This document shows positions 1-7,972 of a stretch of DNA of 64,000 nucleotides, in pieces. The position numbers were made by a program, and so were the translations under genes. Origin of the DNA: Deltaproteobacteria bacterium. Its GTDB lineage: Bacteria > Desulfobacterota > Desulfuromonadia > Desulfuromonadales > BM103. The notes under the pieces were generated by a model. The model saw only the letters and a list, made by a program, of their open reading frames with translations. It ran no database searches and was not told the DNA's origin. Within the stretch, counting starts at the first letter, position 1. Every line of letters starts with the position of its first letter. The stretch spans positions 16,021 to 80,020 of the forward strand of contig JAGXHL010000098.1 of assembly GCA_024636215.1 (NCBI GenBank), in the 5' to 3' direction.

Positions 1-17
1 GTCACTTGCAATCGGAT

Positions 18-45
18 TTGACATCAACCGGAATCGATATAAAAT
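18..45 (+). promoter_or_regulatory. Putative sigma-70 promoter of the GGDEF-EAL gene
   Basis: A perfect -35 TTGACA (18-23) is followed by a 16-nt spacer and TAAAAT (40-45) as -10. Transcription from about 52 would give a leader of roughly 135 nt before the ATG at 187. The leader contains a 7-bp perfect hairpin at 60-78 (CATCCGG, 5-nt loop, CCGGATG). I compared the leader with the c-di-GMP (GEMM) riboswitch consensus and did not find a match. Confidence 0.5.
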
Positions 46-186
46 TAAAAGTCAATGCCCATCCGGAAATTCCGGATGACACGGCGTGGTTTTCGATCTG
101 GAACCAGCAATTTTTCGGGCGTCCCCTTCCTTCAGCCCATAACCGACTTGCTTGCAGGCATTTAAGTCATAAATTGAGGGCCTCTT

Positions 187-2151
187 ATGCCCAGATCTTA
201 CTCTGGAAAAAGACCATTGCGGTTTTCGTCTGTCTGGTTCTTTGCCGGAGCCCTGATTGTTGCTTCGTTCGTTGCCCTGCAGCACCATCTGCACGGGCTG
301 ACACTGGAGTTCAACCAGTTATGGCTGCCGGTTATCTTCGGGGGACTGCTCGGCGTCTTCTTCGGCCGTTCCAACATGCGTATGCGGGTCATGAACCTTC
401 GCCTCGAAGACAGCGAAAAACGTTTTCGCCAATTTTACCAGAAGACTCCGGCCATGCTTCATTCCATGGATAAGGCCGGCCGCCTTGTCGATGTCAGTCA
501 GTCCTGGCTCGACACCCTGGGCTACGAACGCAAAGAGGTCATCGGTAAAGATTTCTTCGCATTCGTCATCGACGACGACATCGAGGATCTGCGCAGGGAA
601 CACTTTACCAAACTGAATGACCTGGGTGAGATCAGGGGACTCAACTACCTTTTGCGTCAGAAGGACGGCTCGAGCATTGCTGTCGCCATTTCCGAGGTGG
701 CGCAACGCGACGCTGAGAGTCAACCGACTGAAAGCCTGGCGGTACTCAACGATCTGACCGATCATCGCGCTGCCGAAGAGCGCATTGAAAAACTGGCCTA
801 CTACGACACCCTGACCGGTCTGCCCAACCGAGCCCTGATGAATGATCGCATCCTGCAATCAATGGCTCTGGCACGCCGCGACAATCGACAGATTGGGGTT
901 TTCTTCTTCGACCTGGACCGTTTCAAGCTGATCAATGATACTCAGGGTCACGCTGTCGGTGACATGGTGTTGCGGTCTGTCGCGCAACGTCTGAAAAAAT
1001 TCATACGCGAAGGCGACACCCTTGCCCGGCTTGGCGGTGATGAATTTGTCATTATTCAGGCCGACCCCAACCACGACCCCAATTTCAGCATCATGGGGCG
1101 ACGCATCCTGGAGACTCTGGGCCTGCCCTTCCAGATCGGCAGCCGGGAGTTTTTCACCACCGCCAGCATCGGCGTTGCAATCTACCCGATTGACGGCGAG
1201 AACCCGCAAACCCTGCTGAAAAGCGCAGACACCGCAATGTATGTGGCCAAAAGTCGAGGTCGCAACAATATCCAGTTTTTCTCGGATGAAATGAATGCTG
1301 CCGCAGTCGCCAAGACCGATCTCGAGAGCCGTCTGCGCCAGGCCCTGAGCCGTGGGGAACTTCAGCAGCATTACCAACCCCAGGTTGATCTGACAACAGG
1401 CAAGATAAGCGGTGTTGAGGCCCTCCTGCGCTGGTATGACCTTGACGGTAAACTGATTCCGCCGAGTGAGATCATTGCCGTTGCAGAAGAAAGCGGCTTG
1501 GTTTTCCCTCTCGGAGAATGGGTGTTGCGCACGGCCTGTATTCAGGCCAGGGCGTGGCAGGATGCCGGCCTGCCGCCACTTCGCATGGCCGTGAATCTCT
1601 CAGGCCATCACATCCGTCAAGCCAACTTCATCGATCACGTCGAAGAGATTTTGCACGACACCGGCCTCGCCCCCGACACCCTCGAGATAGAAATGGCCGA
1701 GAACTCGATTATGGGTCAGGTCAACGACAGCATCATGGCCCTGACGGACCTCAAAATCCGCGGCATCAGCCTCGCGATTGACGACTTCGGTACGGGCTAT
1801 TCCTCACTCTTGTATCTGAAGCACTTCCCGATCCACCGTATCAAGATTGCCCAGGAATTTGTTCGCGACATCGTTCACAATCCTGATTATGCCGCAATCG
1901 CCGAAGCGATTTTAATGATGGCGACCAGCCTGAACATGTCGGTGACGGCTGTCGGGGTTGAAGACCCGAAACAGCTGGATTTCTTACGCCAGAGAAAGTG
2001 TGATGAAGCTCAGGGCAAGCTGTTCGGCTCGGCCATGAACGCGGAAGAGATGACACGCTTTCTGCAAGAGGCCAGTCTTTTATCCAAACCAGTCAAACAG
2101 CAGAAAGAAGCCGTCGAGAACAAGGTTAAGGGTTCGCAAAAGATCCACTAA
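187..2151 (+). CDS. Membrane PAS-GGDEF-EAL c-di-GMP protein with a degenerate EAL domain
   Basis: A 654-aa protein with two hydrophobic segments (about 13-31 and 45-60), a PAS domain (about 75-205), a GGDEF domain and a C-terminal EAL domain. The diguanylate cyclase half looks active: GGDEF is intact near residue 283 and an I-site RxxD (REGD) sits five residues upstream. The EAL signature is present near 411 and DDFGTGYSSL is intact. However, the usual AEGVE near the C-terminus reads AVGVE, losing one metal-coordinating Glu, and the usual KID reads KIA. The phosphodiesterase half may therefore be weak or only a sensor. The start is supported by GAGGG six bases upstream. The 3' end overlaps the convergent YkgJ-like gene by 26 bp. 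Confidence 0.9.
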   Translation: MPRSYSGKRPLRFSSVWFFAGALIVASFVALQHHLHGLTLEFNQLWLPVIFGGLLGVFFGRSNMRMRVMNLRLEDSEKRFRQFYQKTPAMLHSMDKAGRLVDVSQSWLDTLGYERKEVIGKDFFAFVIDDDIEDLRREHFTKLNDLGEIRGLNYLLRQKDGSSIAVAISEVAQRDAESQPTESLAVLNDLTDHRAAEERIEKLAYYDTLTGLPNRALMNDRILQSMALARRDNRQIGVFFFDLDRFKLINDTQGHAVGDMVLRSVAQRLKKFIREGDTLARLGGDEFVIIQADPNHDPNFSIMGRRILETLGLPFQIGSREFFTTASIGVAIYPIDGENPQTLLKSADTAMYVAKSRGRNNIQFFSDEMNAAAVAKTDLESRLRQALSRGELQQHYQPQVDLTTGKISGVEALLRWYDLDGKLIPPSEIIAVAEESGLVFPLGEWVLRTACIQARAWQDAGLPPLRMAVNLSGHHIRQANFIDHVEEILHDTGLAPDTLEIEMAENSIMGQVNDSIMALTDLKIRGISLAIDDFGTGYSSLLYLKHFPIHRIKIAQEFVRDIVHNPDYAAIAEAILMMATSLNMSVTAVGVEDPKQLDFLRQRKCDEAQGKLFGSAMNAEEMTRFLQEASLLSKPVKQQKEAVENKVKGSQKIH

Positions 2152-2824
2152 GCCTTGCACCGGCAAGAAAGGTTTCCAGCTGACTCGGCTGGTCGAGTAA
2201 AGTCAGCACCGCTTCACTCAAGCGCCTGGGACGATGATCAAGGCCGAGATCCTCCAAGGCAGCGGCCAGTTCAGCATAAACAGTTTCGAACAGCTGTTTC
2301 TGAAAGAGATTCATTTCCACGCAGGGTGCGCCGTTCAAAGGGGCCATGGCGACGGCATCCTGGCAGGTTTGAGGGTCTGCGGAGGTGATCGAACGGCACA
2401 GGATTGGCCGTACGGGATAAATCATACAGCGACCCAGCGCATCCAGAAAGGCGCAAGGGGCGCGGACAAAAAGGCGTTCTTCATCATCCAGCCAACGCGT
2501 GCGGGTGAGCAGGTCCTGCAGGCGGTGGCGCAGTCTGTCGAGCTCATCTTCCGCATAGCGCCGCTTTAAAAACCAGCTGATCGCGACCCCTTCAGGGATT
2601 AGAACAGCAACATTCAGCACACAGCAGGCTGCGCAGCCCGGGCCGCAGGCGATCAGAGTTCTTTCCAGAGCATCTCCGAAGTTGGCCAAATCTTTCTCCG
2701 CAGCAACAGTCAGAAGATGCATGCGTCCGGAGATCTCAGCAGCACCGCAGCCGCTGCTCATCAACAGCCTGGAAAGCTGGCGGACCTGTAAAGCGTAACC
2801 ATTAAAGTCAAATGCTTCCTGCAT
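2126..2824 (-). CDS. YkgJ-like cysteine-cluster (putative metal-binding) protein
   Basis: A 232-aa protein with a CxxxCxxCC cluster at residues 60-68 (C60, C64, C67, C68) and further cysteines in the second half (near FVRAPCAFLD, GRCMIYP and ILCRSI). This resembles the YkgJ zinc/iron-chelating domain family, whose biochemical role is not known. I place the start at the ATG at 2822-2824 because AGGGA lies 7 nt upstream. The open frame runs on to 3097, but the upstream part is encoded by a dispersed repeat (2860-2889) and lacks a good ribosome site. It is convergent with the GGDEF-EAL gene and overlaps it by 26 bp. Confidence 0.75.
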   Translation of the reverse strand: MQEAFDFNGYALQVRQLSRLLMSSGCGAAEISGRMHLLTVAAEKDLANFGDALERTLIACGPGCAACCVLNVAVLIPEGVAISWFLKRRYAEDELDRLRHRLQDLLTRTRWLDDEERLFVRAPCAFLDALGRCMIYPVRPILCRSITSADPQTCQDAVAMAPLNGAPCVEMNLFQKQLFETVYAELAAALEDLGLDHRPRRLSEAVLTLLDQPSQLETFLAGARLSGSFANP

Positions 2825-2859
2825 ACCGTTTCCCTGGAACAGTCGAAGAGCACACCTCT

Positions 2860-2889
2860 GGCAGGCTGTCGGACTATCCATGAGCCGGC
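2860..2889. repeat. Dispersed intergenic repeat, CTATCCA family, copy 1
   Basis: The 30-nt segment (core GCTGTCGGACTATCCATGAG) matches, in inverse orientation, the right end of the element at 33321-33409: both share GGCAGG, CTATCCA and GAGCCGGC at the same spacing. It lies just upstream of the YkgJ-like start and is likely non-coding. Confidence 0.5.
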
Positions 2890-3095
2890 AGACTGCTAGC
2901 GAAGAACTGTTAATATACCCTATAGGCTTGCGTCTGTCACTTTCGACACGTCTTCGCATGTGTCTGTTCGCCAGAGTCTGTTCGCGAAGGTAATGACAAC
3001 GGCATAAAAATGTATTAGAGTGGCGAGTCTTGCCGGTATTCTTATTCACCCCCTTTGCAGAGGCAGTCAATGCCTGCAGATATGGAGAGATCGTC

Positions 3096-3572
3096 ATGTG
3101 GCGTATTGCAATGTTGGTTCTGATCGTGCTGGCAATCAGCCTGCCGACTTATGCCAAACCCAACAAACCGGGAAAGCCTCACGCAGCAGAGAAAAACATC
3201 AAAAATCAGCCTTCCAAAAGGATCACCGAAAGAGCCTTCAGCCCTGCTGAGCGCAACATGATTCGAGCGGAACTGCAACAGCAAGAGCGTATCAAGCATC
3301 AAAAAAAGAACAAAGCCCTGCCACCCGGGCTGCAAAAGAAGGTCTCGCGCGGCAAAGAGCTGCCACCAGGCTGGCAGAGCAAAGTCGCTCCGGGCGAAAC
3401 CCTCGACGACCATATCTATCGCCAGGGACAGAGTCTCCCGGAGGAGATCTTGCGCCGATTGCCACGGCAACCGCTCGGCTCGGAGATGATCCAGGTCGAG
3501 GATAAAGTTATCCGGCTCAATTCGGCAACCCGGACCATTCTTGATGTCTTTAATCTGCCCCCCACCCCCTAA
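3096..3572 (+). CDS. Secreted RcnB/CigR-like basic protein
   Basis: A 158-aa protein starting with a clear signal peptide (MWRIAMLVLIVLAISLPTYA), then a Lys/Gln-rich mature part with two near-repeats, LPPGLQKKVSRGKE and LPPGWQSKVAPGE, and a C-terminal segment ending in TRTILDVF. This layout resembles the periplasmic RcnB / CigR family, some of which affect nickel and cobalt homeostasis or virulence, but no metal ligand set is obvious. GGAGAG seven bases before the ATG fixes the start. The TM2 gene follows 13 nt downstream, so the two may be co-transcribed. Confidence 0.6.
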   Translation: MWRIAMLVLIVLAISLPTYAKPNKPGKPHAAEKNIKNQPSKRITERAFSPAERNMIRAELQQQERIKHQKKNKALPPGLQKKVSRGKELPPGWQSKVAPGETLDDHIYRQGQSLPEEILRRLPRQPLGSEMIQVEDKVIRLNSATRTILDVFNLPPTP

Positions 3573-3585
3573 GGACATAACGCAG

Positions 3586-3972
3586 ATGCAAGAGAACACC
3601 CACACCCCCCTGATCGGCTACCTGCTCTGGCTGTTCGGCTTTACCGGGGCACACCGTTTTTACTATGGCAAACCGATCTCCGGAACCGTTTACTTCTTTA
3701 CCCTGGGCCTCTTCTTCATCGGCTGGCTGGTTGATCTGCTGCTCATCCCGGGCATGGACAGGCAGGCGGACCTGCGCTTTACAACCGGTCCTCTCGACTA
3801 CAACACAGCCTGGATTCTGCTGACATTCCTCGGCTTGTTCGGCGTGCATCGCATGTATATGGGCAAATGGCTGACTGGCCTCCTCTACCTGGTCACAGGC
3901 GGCCTGTTTGGCATCGGCTATATCTACGATTACTGGACTCTTAACGACCAGCTCTCTGAACTCAACGCTTAA
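3586..3972 (+). CDS. Tandem TM2-domain membrane protein
   Basis: 128 aa with two TM2-like units in a row. Each starts with a G(F/L)xGxHRxYxGK motif (GFTGAHRFYYGK near 18-29; GLFGVHRMYMGK near 84-95) and ends with a hydrophobic helix and acidic turn (GWLVDLL; GIGYIYDYW). TM2 proteins are small membrane proteins of unknown function. Most bacterial members have a single unit, so the duplication is noticeable. AAGGA lies ten bases upstream of the start. Confidence 0.75.
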   Translation: MQENTHTPLIGYLLWLFGFTGAHRFYYGKPISGTVYFFTLGLFFIGWLVDLLLIPGMDRQADLRFTTGPLDYNTAWILLTFLGLFGVHRMYMGKWLTGLLYLVTGGLFGIGYIYDYWTLNDQLSELNA

Positions 3973-3991
3973 GCCTTCTTAGGAGCAGAAC

Positions 3992-4282
3992 ATGATTACT
4001 CATCTTGTCCTTTTCAAATTCAAACCGGAAACCACAGCAGCGCAGATACAACAGCTGGCCGAGGGTCTGGGCGGTCTGCCGCAAAGCATTGATGAAATAC
4101 GCGAATTCCGTTTTGGCTCAGACGTCATTCACTCTGAGCGTTCCTACGATTTTGGACTGGTCTCAAGCTTTGACGACCTTGACGCGCTGCAACGCTACCA
4201 GGTGCATCCGGAACATCAAAAAGTCGTCGCCCATGTCAAGACAATCTCCTCGGGCGTGGTAGCGGTCGACTTTGCAGTTTAA
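3992..4282 (+). CDS. Dabb-family (stress-responsive A/B barrel) protein
   Basis: 96 aa beginning MITHLVLFKFKPE, with the Dabb hallmark spacing: hydrophobic first strand, HSERSYDFGLVSSFDDLDAL and YQVHPEHQKVV. Members form dimeric ferredoxin-like barrels. Many have no assigned substrate. The start is supported by AGGAG at 3980-3984. It sits 19 nt after the TM2 gene and only 8 nt before the class II aldolase-like frame. Confidence 0.75.
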   Translation: MITHLVLFKFKPETTAAQIQQLAEGLGGLPQSIDEIREFRFGSDVIHSERSYDFGLVSSFDDLDALQRYQVHPEHQKVVAHVKTISSGVVAVDFAV

Positions 4283-4290
4283 TCAACGTC

Positions 4291-4938
4291 TTGACCATAA
4301 AAGCGTTCGAAAAACTTGAAGGCGTTATCAAGTTTCAGCTCGACTTCAGGGCAGGCCCGTCTCCGGCGGACGCTCTGCTTGCAGAGTTGAACCGCTGGCG
4401 TGCCAGGTTCCGGGATCTTGGTCTGATCGGCCAGGATCCGGAACGTTACGAGGGCCTGGGGTTCGGCAATCTCAGCCGCCGCCTGCCAAGCCGGAAGGAC
4501 AATGCCTTCATAATCAGCGGCACCCAGACCGGCCATCTGGAAAAATTGCAGGCCAGACATTACGCCACAGTCCTGCGATGTGATCCCTCGGCCAACCACC
4601 TGCAGGCTTTCGGGCAGATCAAGCCGTCATCGGAAGGGCTCTCTCACGGGATTCTCTATCAGGGTAATCCGGAAGTGCGCTGGGTCATGCACTTGCACAG
4701 CCCGGAGATTTTCAATCATTACCGACCCCTGAAGCTTCCGCATACCGACCCGTCGGCCGCCTATGGCACGCCGGCAATGGCCTCTGCAATTCAGGCTCTG
4801 GCAAAAAGCCGGGACGCAACAGACCCCAGCCTGCTGGTCATGGGCGGGCATCAAGATGGCATTTTGGCCTACGGCTCCGATGCAGAGACAACCGGCCAGC
4901 TCGTCATCACGACTCTGGCCAAAGCATTGCGATACTGA
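4291..4938 (+). CDS. Class II aldolase/adducin-like protein
   Basis: 215 aa from a TTG start; no ATG is available before the conserved region and no good ribosome site is visible, so translation may be coupled to the Dabb gene 8 nt upstream. Class II aldolase hallmarks are GFGNLSRRLP (substrate loop) near 60 and a zinc-ligand HLH in WVMHLHSPEIF near 131. A late His lies in MGGHQDGIL. Family members are fuculose- or ribulose-phosphate aldolases and epimerases, but no neighbouring sugar gene indicates the substrate here. Confidence 0.65.
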   Translation: MTIKAFEKLEGVIKFQLDFRAGPSPADALLAELNRWRARFRDLGLIGQDPERYEGLGFGNLSRRLPSRKDNAFIISGTQTGHLEKLQARHYATVLRCDPSANHLQAFGQIKPSSEGLSHGILYQGNPEVRWVMHLHSPEIFNHYRPLKLPHTDPSAAYGTPAMASAIQALAKSRDATDPSLLVMGGHQDGILAYGSDAETTGQLVITTLAKALRY

Positions 4939-4939
4939 G

Positions 4940-4998
4940 CTGACTGCAGTAACAAAACCCGCTGATTTACTGAAAATCAGATTTTTTCTTGCAGTCAG
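4940..4998 (+). terminator. Intrinsic terminator nested in a longer stem
   Basis: The inner hairpin CTGATTT-ACTGA-AAATCAG (4962-4980) is followed by a run of six T (4982-4987), a standard intrinsic terminator just after the aldolase-like stop. It is enclosed by a perfect 9-bp pairing, CTGACTGCA (4940-4948) with TGCAGTCAG (4990-4998), which spans the T tract. The outer stem could compete with or protect the terminated end. Confidence 0.7.
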
Positions 4999-5059
4999 AC
5001 AGTGGTTTCTGGCATGCTTGCCCTCCAGATTAATATGCATAAACAATTGGGAGTCAAAC

Positions 5060-5236
5060 ATGTCTCTTCAGATTCGTTTTGAGTGTCCGCATTGCAATCA
5101 GGAAATTCCCCTCAAGGTTATGGATTTCGCTCCCGGTCGACGCCAGATATGTAAAACCTGTCAGATTCCTGCTCGCATCACCAAGAGCGGACTGGAGCGT
5201 TTTTCAGCAGATTTGCATCAGTACTTCCTGAGCTGA
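5060..5236 (+). CDS. Small zinc-ribbon protein
   Basis: 58 aa with two CxxC pairs, CPHC near residue 9 and CKTC near 32, spaced as in a zinc ribbon. This is the whole recognisable content. The start ATG at 5060 has GGGAG seven bases upstream, and the preceding terminator argues for a separate transcript. Function not recognised. Confidence 0.6.
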   Translation: MSLQIRFECPHCNQEIPLKVMDFAPGRRQICKTCQIPARITKSGLERFSADLHQYFLS

Positions 5237-5333
5237 CTTTAACAGCCTCCGCAGGTCTCCTGATTTCAGCCTTGGATATCAATTCCGGCCGTCACGGTGA
5301 CTTATCCTGTCACACTTCTCTGTCACACTCCTC

Positions 5334-5362
5334 TTGCAGGCTTTCTCACAGGCTGTTATCTT
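5334..5362 (+). promoter_or_regulatory. Putative promoter of rmuC
   Basis: TTGCAG (5334-5339), a 17-nt spacer, then TATCTT (5357-5362). The predicted start near 5369 leaves a leader of about 59 nt. The region before it (5237-5333) holds short direct repeats of TGTCACACT but no gene. Confidence 0.4.
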
Positions 5363-5427
5363 TGCTTGCCCTGCCCGACCGGTGAAAGCTTTTTCCTGGA
5401 AGATATATCCTCTTTTCGGAGTTCGCC

Positions 5428-6828
5428 ATGACCGCTGCACCTGATCTGATCTGGCTTCTCGCGGCCTTGTCCGTCGGCTTTATTTTCGGACTGCTTCCCG
5501 CCATCATGCTGATAAAATCCCGCACCGAATCAGCCAGGATGACCGGGCGGCAGGAACTGGCTACCGACCTGGCCATCCTCGCAGAGCGCTTGACCGGCCG
5601 TGAAGAGCAGCTGTGCAAACAGGCTGCCGAACTTACTGAACAACAGGATCAACTGGCAAAGCTTCACCAGGACAAGACGCTTCTGGAGCGTGAGAAAATC
5701 CGCCTCGATACCGAACTCAAGGAGCAGGTTCGCCGTTCTGATGAGAGTCTTAAGGTGTTAAACGACACCAGGAGAGAGATGCAGGTTCAATTTGAGAACC
5801 TGGCCAACCAGATTTTTACCGAAAAAACCAGAACCTTTGCCGACCAGAGTCAAGCCAATCTGGCCACGATTCTGACTCCGTTCAAGGAGAAGATTGCTGA
5901 CTTCGAGAAGAAAGTCACCGAGGTATACACCACGGAAGGCAAGGAACGCCACTCCCTGATCAAAGAGGTCCAACGTCTTCAGGAGCTGAATCAGAAGATT
6001 GGCGAAGACGCCGAGAACCTGACCAGGGCGCTCAAGGGTGACACCAAAACCCAGGGCACCTGGGGCGAGATTATCCTGGAGCGCATCCTCGAGGAATCAG
6101 GCTTGCGCAGAGGCATCGAATATGACACCCAGGGTGGCTTCAGAGACACGGACGGCAGACTGCTAAAACCCGATGTGGTTGTTCATCTGCCCGAGGAAAA
6201 GGACATCATCATCGACTCAAAGGTGTCCCTGATCGCTTACGAAAAATATATGCGCGTGACAACGGATGAGGAGCGCGAGCGGGCCGTCAAAGAGCACCTG
6301 GTTTCAATCAATGCCCATCTGAAAGGTCTGGAGTCGAAAAAGTATGACGAACTGCCGGGCGTCAAGAGCCTTGATTTTGTGCTCATGTTCGTGCCTGTCG
6401 AGAGCGCATTCATGCTGGCAATCGATAAAGACAGTGAAATTTTCCGCAAGGCCTTTGACCAGAACATCATGATCGTCAGCCCCTCCACCCTGCTGGTGAC
6501 CTTACGCACGATCCAGAATATCTGGCGCTACGAGCACCAGAACAAGAATGCCCTGGAAATCGCCAAAAAGGCCGGAGATCTTTACAACAAGTTCGTCGGA
6601 TTCGTTGAAGATCTGGAGAAGGTCGGTGAGCAGATTGAAAGCACCCGCAGAGCTTATGACGGCGCCCACAACAAGCTGGTCAGCGGTAAGGGCAACCTCA
6701 TTTCCAGGGCGCAGACGCTGATTGATCTGGGGGTGAAGAGTCGCAAACAGCTGCCGGCGTCAGTGCTGCAGGAGGCGGATTTCGATCTCTCTCTGATTGA
6801 ACAGGATGAACTTGAGCCCGGGGGATAA
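5428..6828 (+). CDS. rmuC: DNA recombination protein RmuC
   Basis: 466 aa: an N-terminal membrane helix (about 6-30), a long coiled coil rich in Glu/Gln/Lys (about 35-190), then the RmuC core with WGEIILERILEESGLRRG near 212 and KPDVVVHLPEEKDIIIDSK near 250, which resembles a restriction-endonuclease-like fold, and a C-terminal helical segment ending with RLID-type repeats. RmuC limits recombination between short inverted repeats in E. coli. The start is supported by CGGAG eight bases upstream. It is convergent with the signalling operon on the other strand. Confidence 0.9.
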   Translation: MTAAPDLIWLLAALSVGFIFGLLPAIMLIKSRTESARMTGRQELATDLAILAERLTGREEQLCKQAAELTEQQDQLAKLHQDKTLLEREKIRLDTELKEQVRRSDESLKVLNDTRREMQVQFENLANQIFTEKTRTFADQSQANLATILTPFKEKIADFEKKVTEVYTTEGKERHSLIKEVQRLQELNQKIGEDAENLTRALKGDTKTQGTWGEIILERILEESGLRRGIEYDTQGGFRDTDGRLLKPDVVVHLPEEKDIIIDSKVSLIAYEKYMRVTTDEERERAVKEHLVSINAHLKGLESKKYDELPGVKSLDFVLMFVPVESAFMLAIDKDSEIFRKAFDQNIMIVSPSTLLVTLRTIQNIWRYEHQNKNALEIAKKAGDLYNKFVGFVEDLEKVGEQIESTRRAYDGAHNKLVSGKGNLISRAQTLIDLGVKSRKQLPASVLQEADFDLSLIEQDELEPGG

Positions 6829-6870
6829 TCTCAGGCCCGTTCATTCTCAGACCCGTTCATTCTCAGGCCC
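6829..6870. repeat. 16-bp tandem repeat between rmuC and the receiver-kinase
   Basis: Two full copies of TCTCAG(G/A)CCCGTTCAT (6829-6844 and 6845-6860) and a partial third (6861-6870). The third supplies the stop codon and last residues of the minus-strand kinase. It begins immediately after the rmuC stop. Confidence 0.8.
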
Positions 6871-7972
6871 ATGGCAGAGTAAACCAGAAAGTCGTCCCTC
6901 TGCCCTCACCTGCGGATTCCAGCCAGATCTGGCCATCATGACGTTCTATGATGCGTTTGACCAGGGCGAGCCCGACGCCTGAGCCCTGGTTGTCTTTGCT
7001 CTGTCGCCAGAAAAGATCAAAAACTCTGGCCTGAGCCTCGGCCTCAACCCCCTTGCCATTGTCCCGGACATAACAGGCGAGCCCCCGCGCCGAATCTGCA
7101 GAGCCGCATTCGATGCGGGGCTCCGGTTGTGATCCCAGGTACTTTACAGCATTCTCAAAGAGGTTCTGCATCATTTGGCTCAATCGCTCGTGGTCACCAT
7201 AAACCTCTGGAAACCTCTCGGCGATCTGCCAATCAATCCGACGCTCGCTTTTCAGGCCTGAGATCGCCGCTCGTGCATCTTTAACAACGGCCTTTAAATT
7301 GACTCGCTCTGATGCATAGGAGACGTTGCCCACCTGGTTAAATTTGAGCAGGTCCGTCAAAAGCGTGTTCATTTTACGCGCGGCGGAACGAATCTGGGAC
7401 AGGTTTTCAAGCACTCCGTCCTGCGCAGAGTCACCGAGTTCCTGTTCAAGAATTTCAACAAAACCGCTGATCGTGAGTAATGGACTTTTGAGATCGTGGG
7501 CGACCGAGTAGGCAAACCTTTCCAGTTCTTCGTTTTTGGCCCTGAGCAATTCCCGGGCGGCACGAATTCGCAGGAACGCTTCAATCCTGGCAACAAAATC
7601 AATCCGGGTAATCGGCCTGACGATGTATGCGTCAGCGAGCCCCGCGCGCAAGCCCTCTGCCTGGTGCTCCGGCAGGATACGCTTTCCGGAGAGCAACACG
7701 ACAAAGACATCGTCGAGCTCAGACTCTGACTTGATCCTCTTCGCGATCTCGATACCATCGCCATCGGGAAGTTCGACATCCAGCAGAGCCATTGCCGGTC
7801 GTAGCGCGCGAACCATCGTTTCCGCCTCTTTTGCTGTAGACCCCGAGACAACCTGATAACCGGCATTCTCAAGGATGCGACCGGTCGTGAAGAGAACATC
7901 CGGATCATCATCGATCATCAGAATGGTTTTGTCGCGTGGCGAGACAGAGGTTGTCAACTTGTGCGCACTCAT
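6863..7972 (-). CDS. Receiver-histidine kinase (last gene of the B12/heme-oxygenase-like signalling operon)
   Basis: 369 aa: an N-terminal receiver domain (about 15-135) with DDD at 21-23 and phospho-acceptor D65 in LLDVELPDGDG, then HisKA with H159 in SVAHDLKSP and an HATPase with NLFENAVKYL (N box), DNGKGV (G1) and GSGVGLAL (G2). No DNA-binding output is present, so it is a relay kinase. The receiver's usual switch Lys-Pro reads Arg-Pro (IVRP, R119). ATG overlaps the stop of the heme-oxygenase-like gene (ATGA), with GGAGGA upstream, so the two are translationally coupled. Phosphate probably passes between this protein and the PAS kinase two genes upstream (inference). Confidence 0.9.
   Translation of the reverse strand: MSAHKLTTSVSPRDKTILMIDDDPDVLFTTGRILENAGYQVVSGSTAKEAETMVRALRPAMALLDVELPDGDGIEIAKRIKSESELDDVFVVLLSGKRILPEHQAEGLRAGLADAYIVRPITRIDFVARIEAFLRIRAARELLRAKNEELERFAYSVAHDLKSPLLTISGFVEILEQELGDSAQDGVLENLSQIRSAARKMNTLLTDLLKFNQVGNVSYASERVNLKAVVKDARAAISGLKSERRIDWQIAERFPEVYGDHERLSQMMQNLFENAVKYLGSQPEPRIECGSADSARGLACYVRDNGKGVEAEAQARVFDLFWRQSKDNQGSGVGLALVKRIIERHDGQIWLESAGEGRGTTFWFTLPWA

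Noticed and set aside
49..186. c-di-GMP (GEMM) riboswitch before the GGDEF-EAL gene
   Set aside because: A hairpin is present but the conserved GEMM joining sequences are absent. I also checked the leaders of the cytochrome gene (21327-21420), the PA2779-like gene (61256-61364) and the gap after the receiver gene (58560-58650) without a match.
6..473. 155-aa open frame at the window start
   Set aside because: No ribosome site or recognisable pattern, and it overlaps the well-supported GGDEF-EAL gene in another frame.
2825..3097. N-terminal extension of the YkgJ-like gene
   Set aside because: The extension is translated from a dispersed intergenic repeat and has no ribosome site; the internal ATG at 2824 has one.
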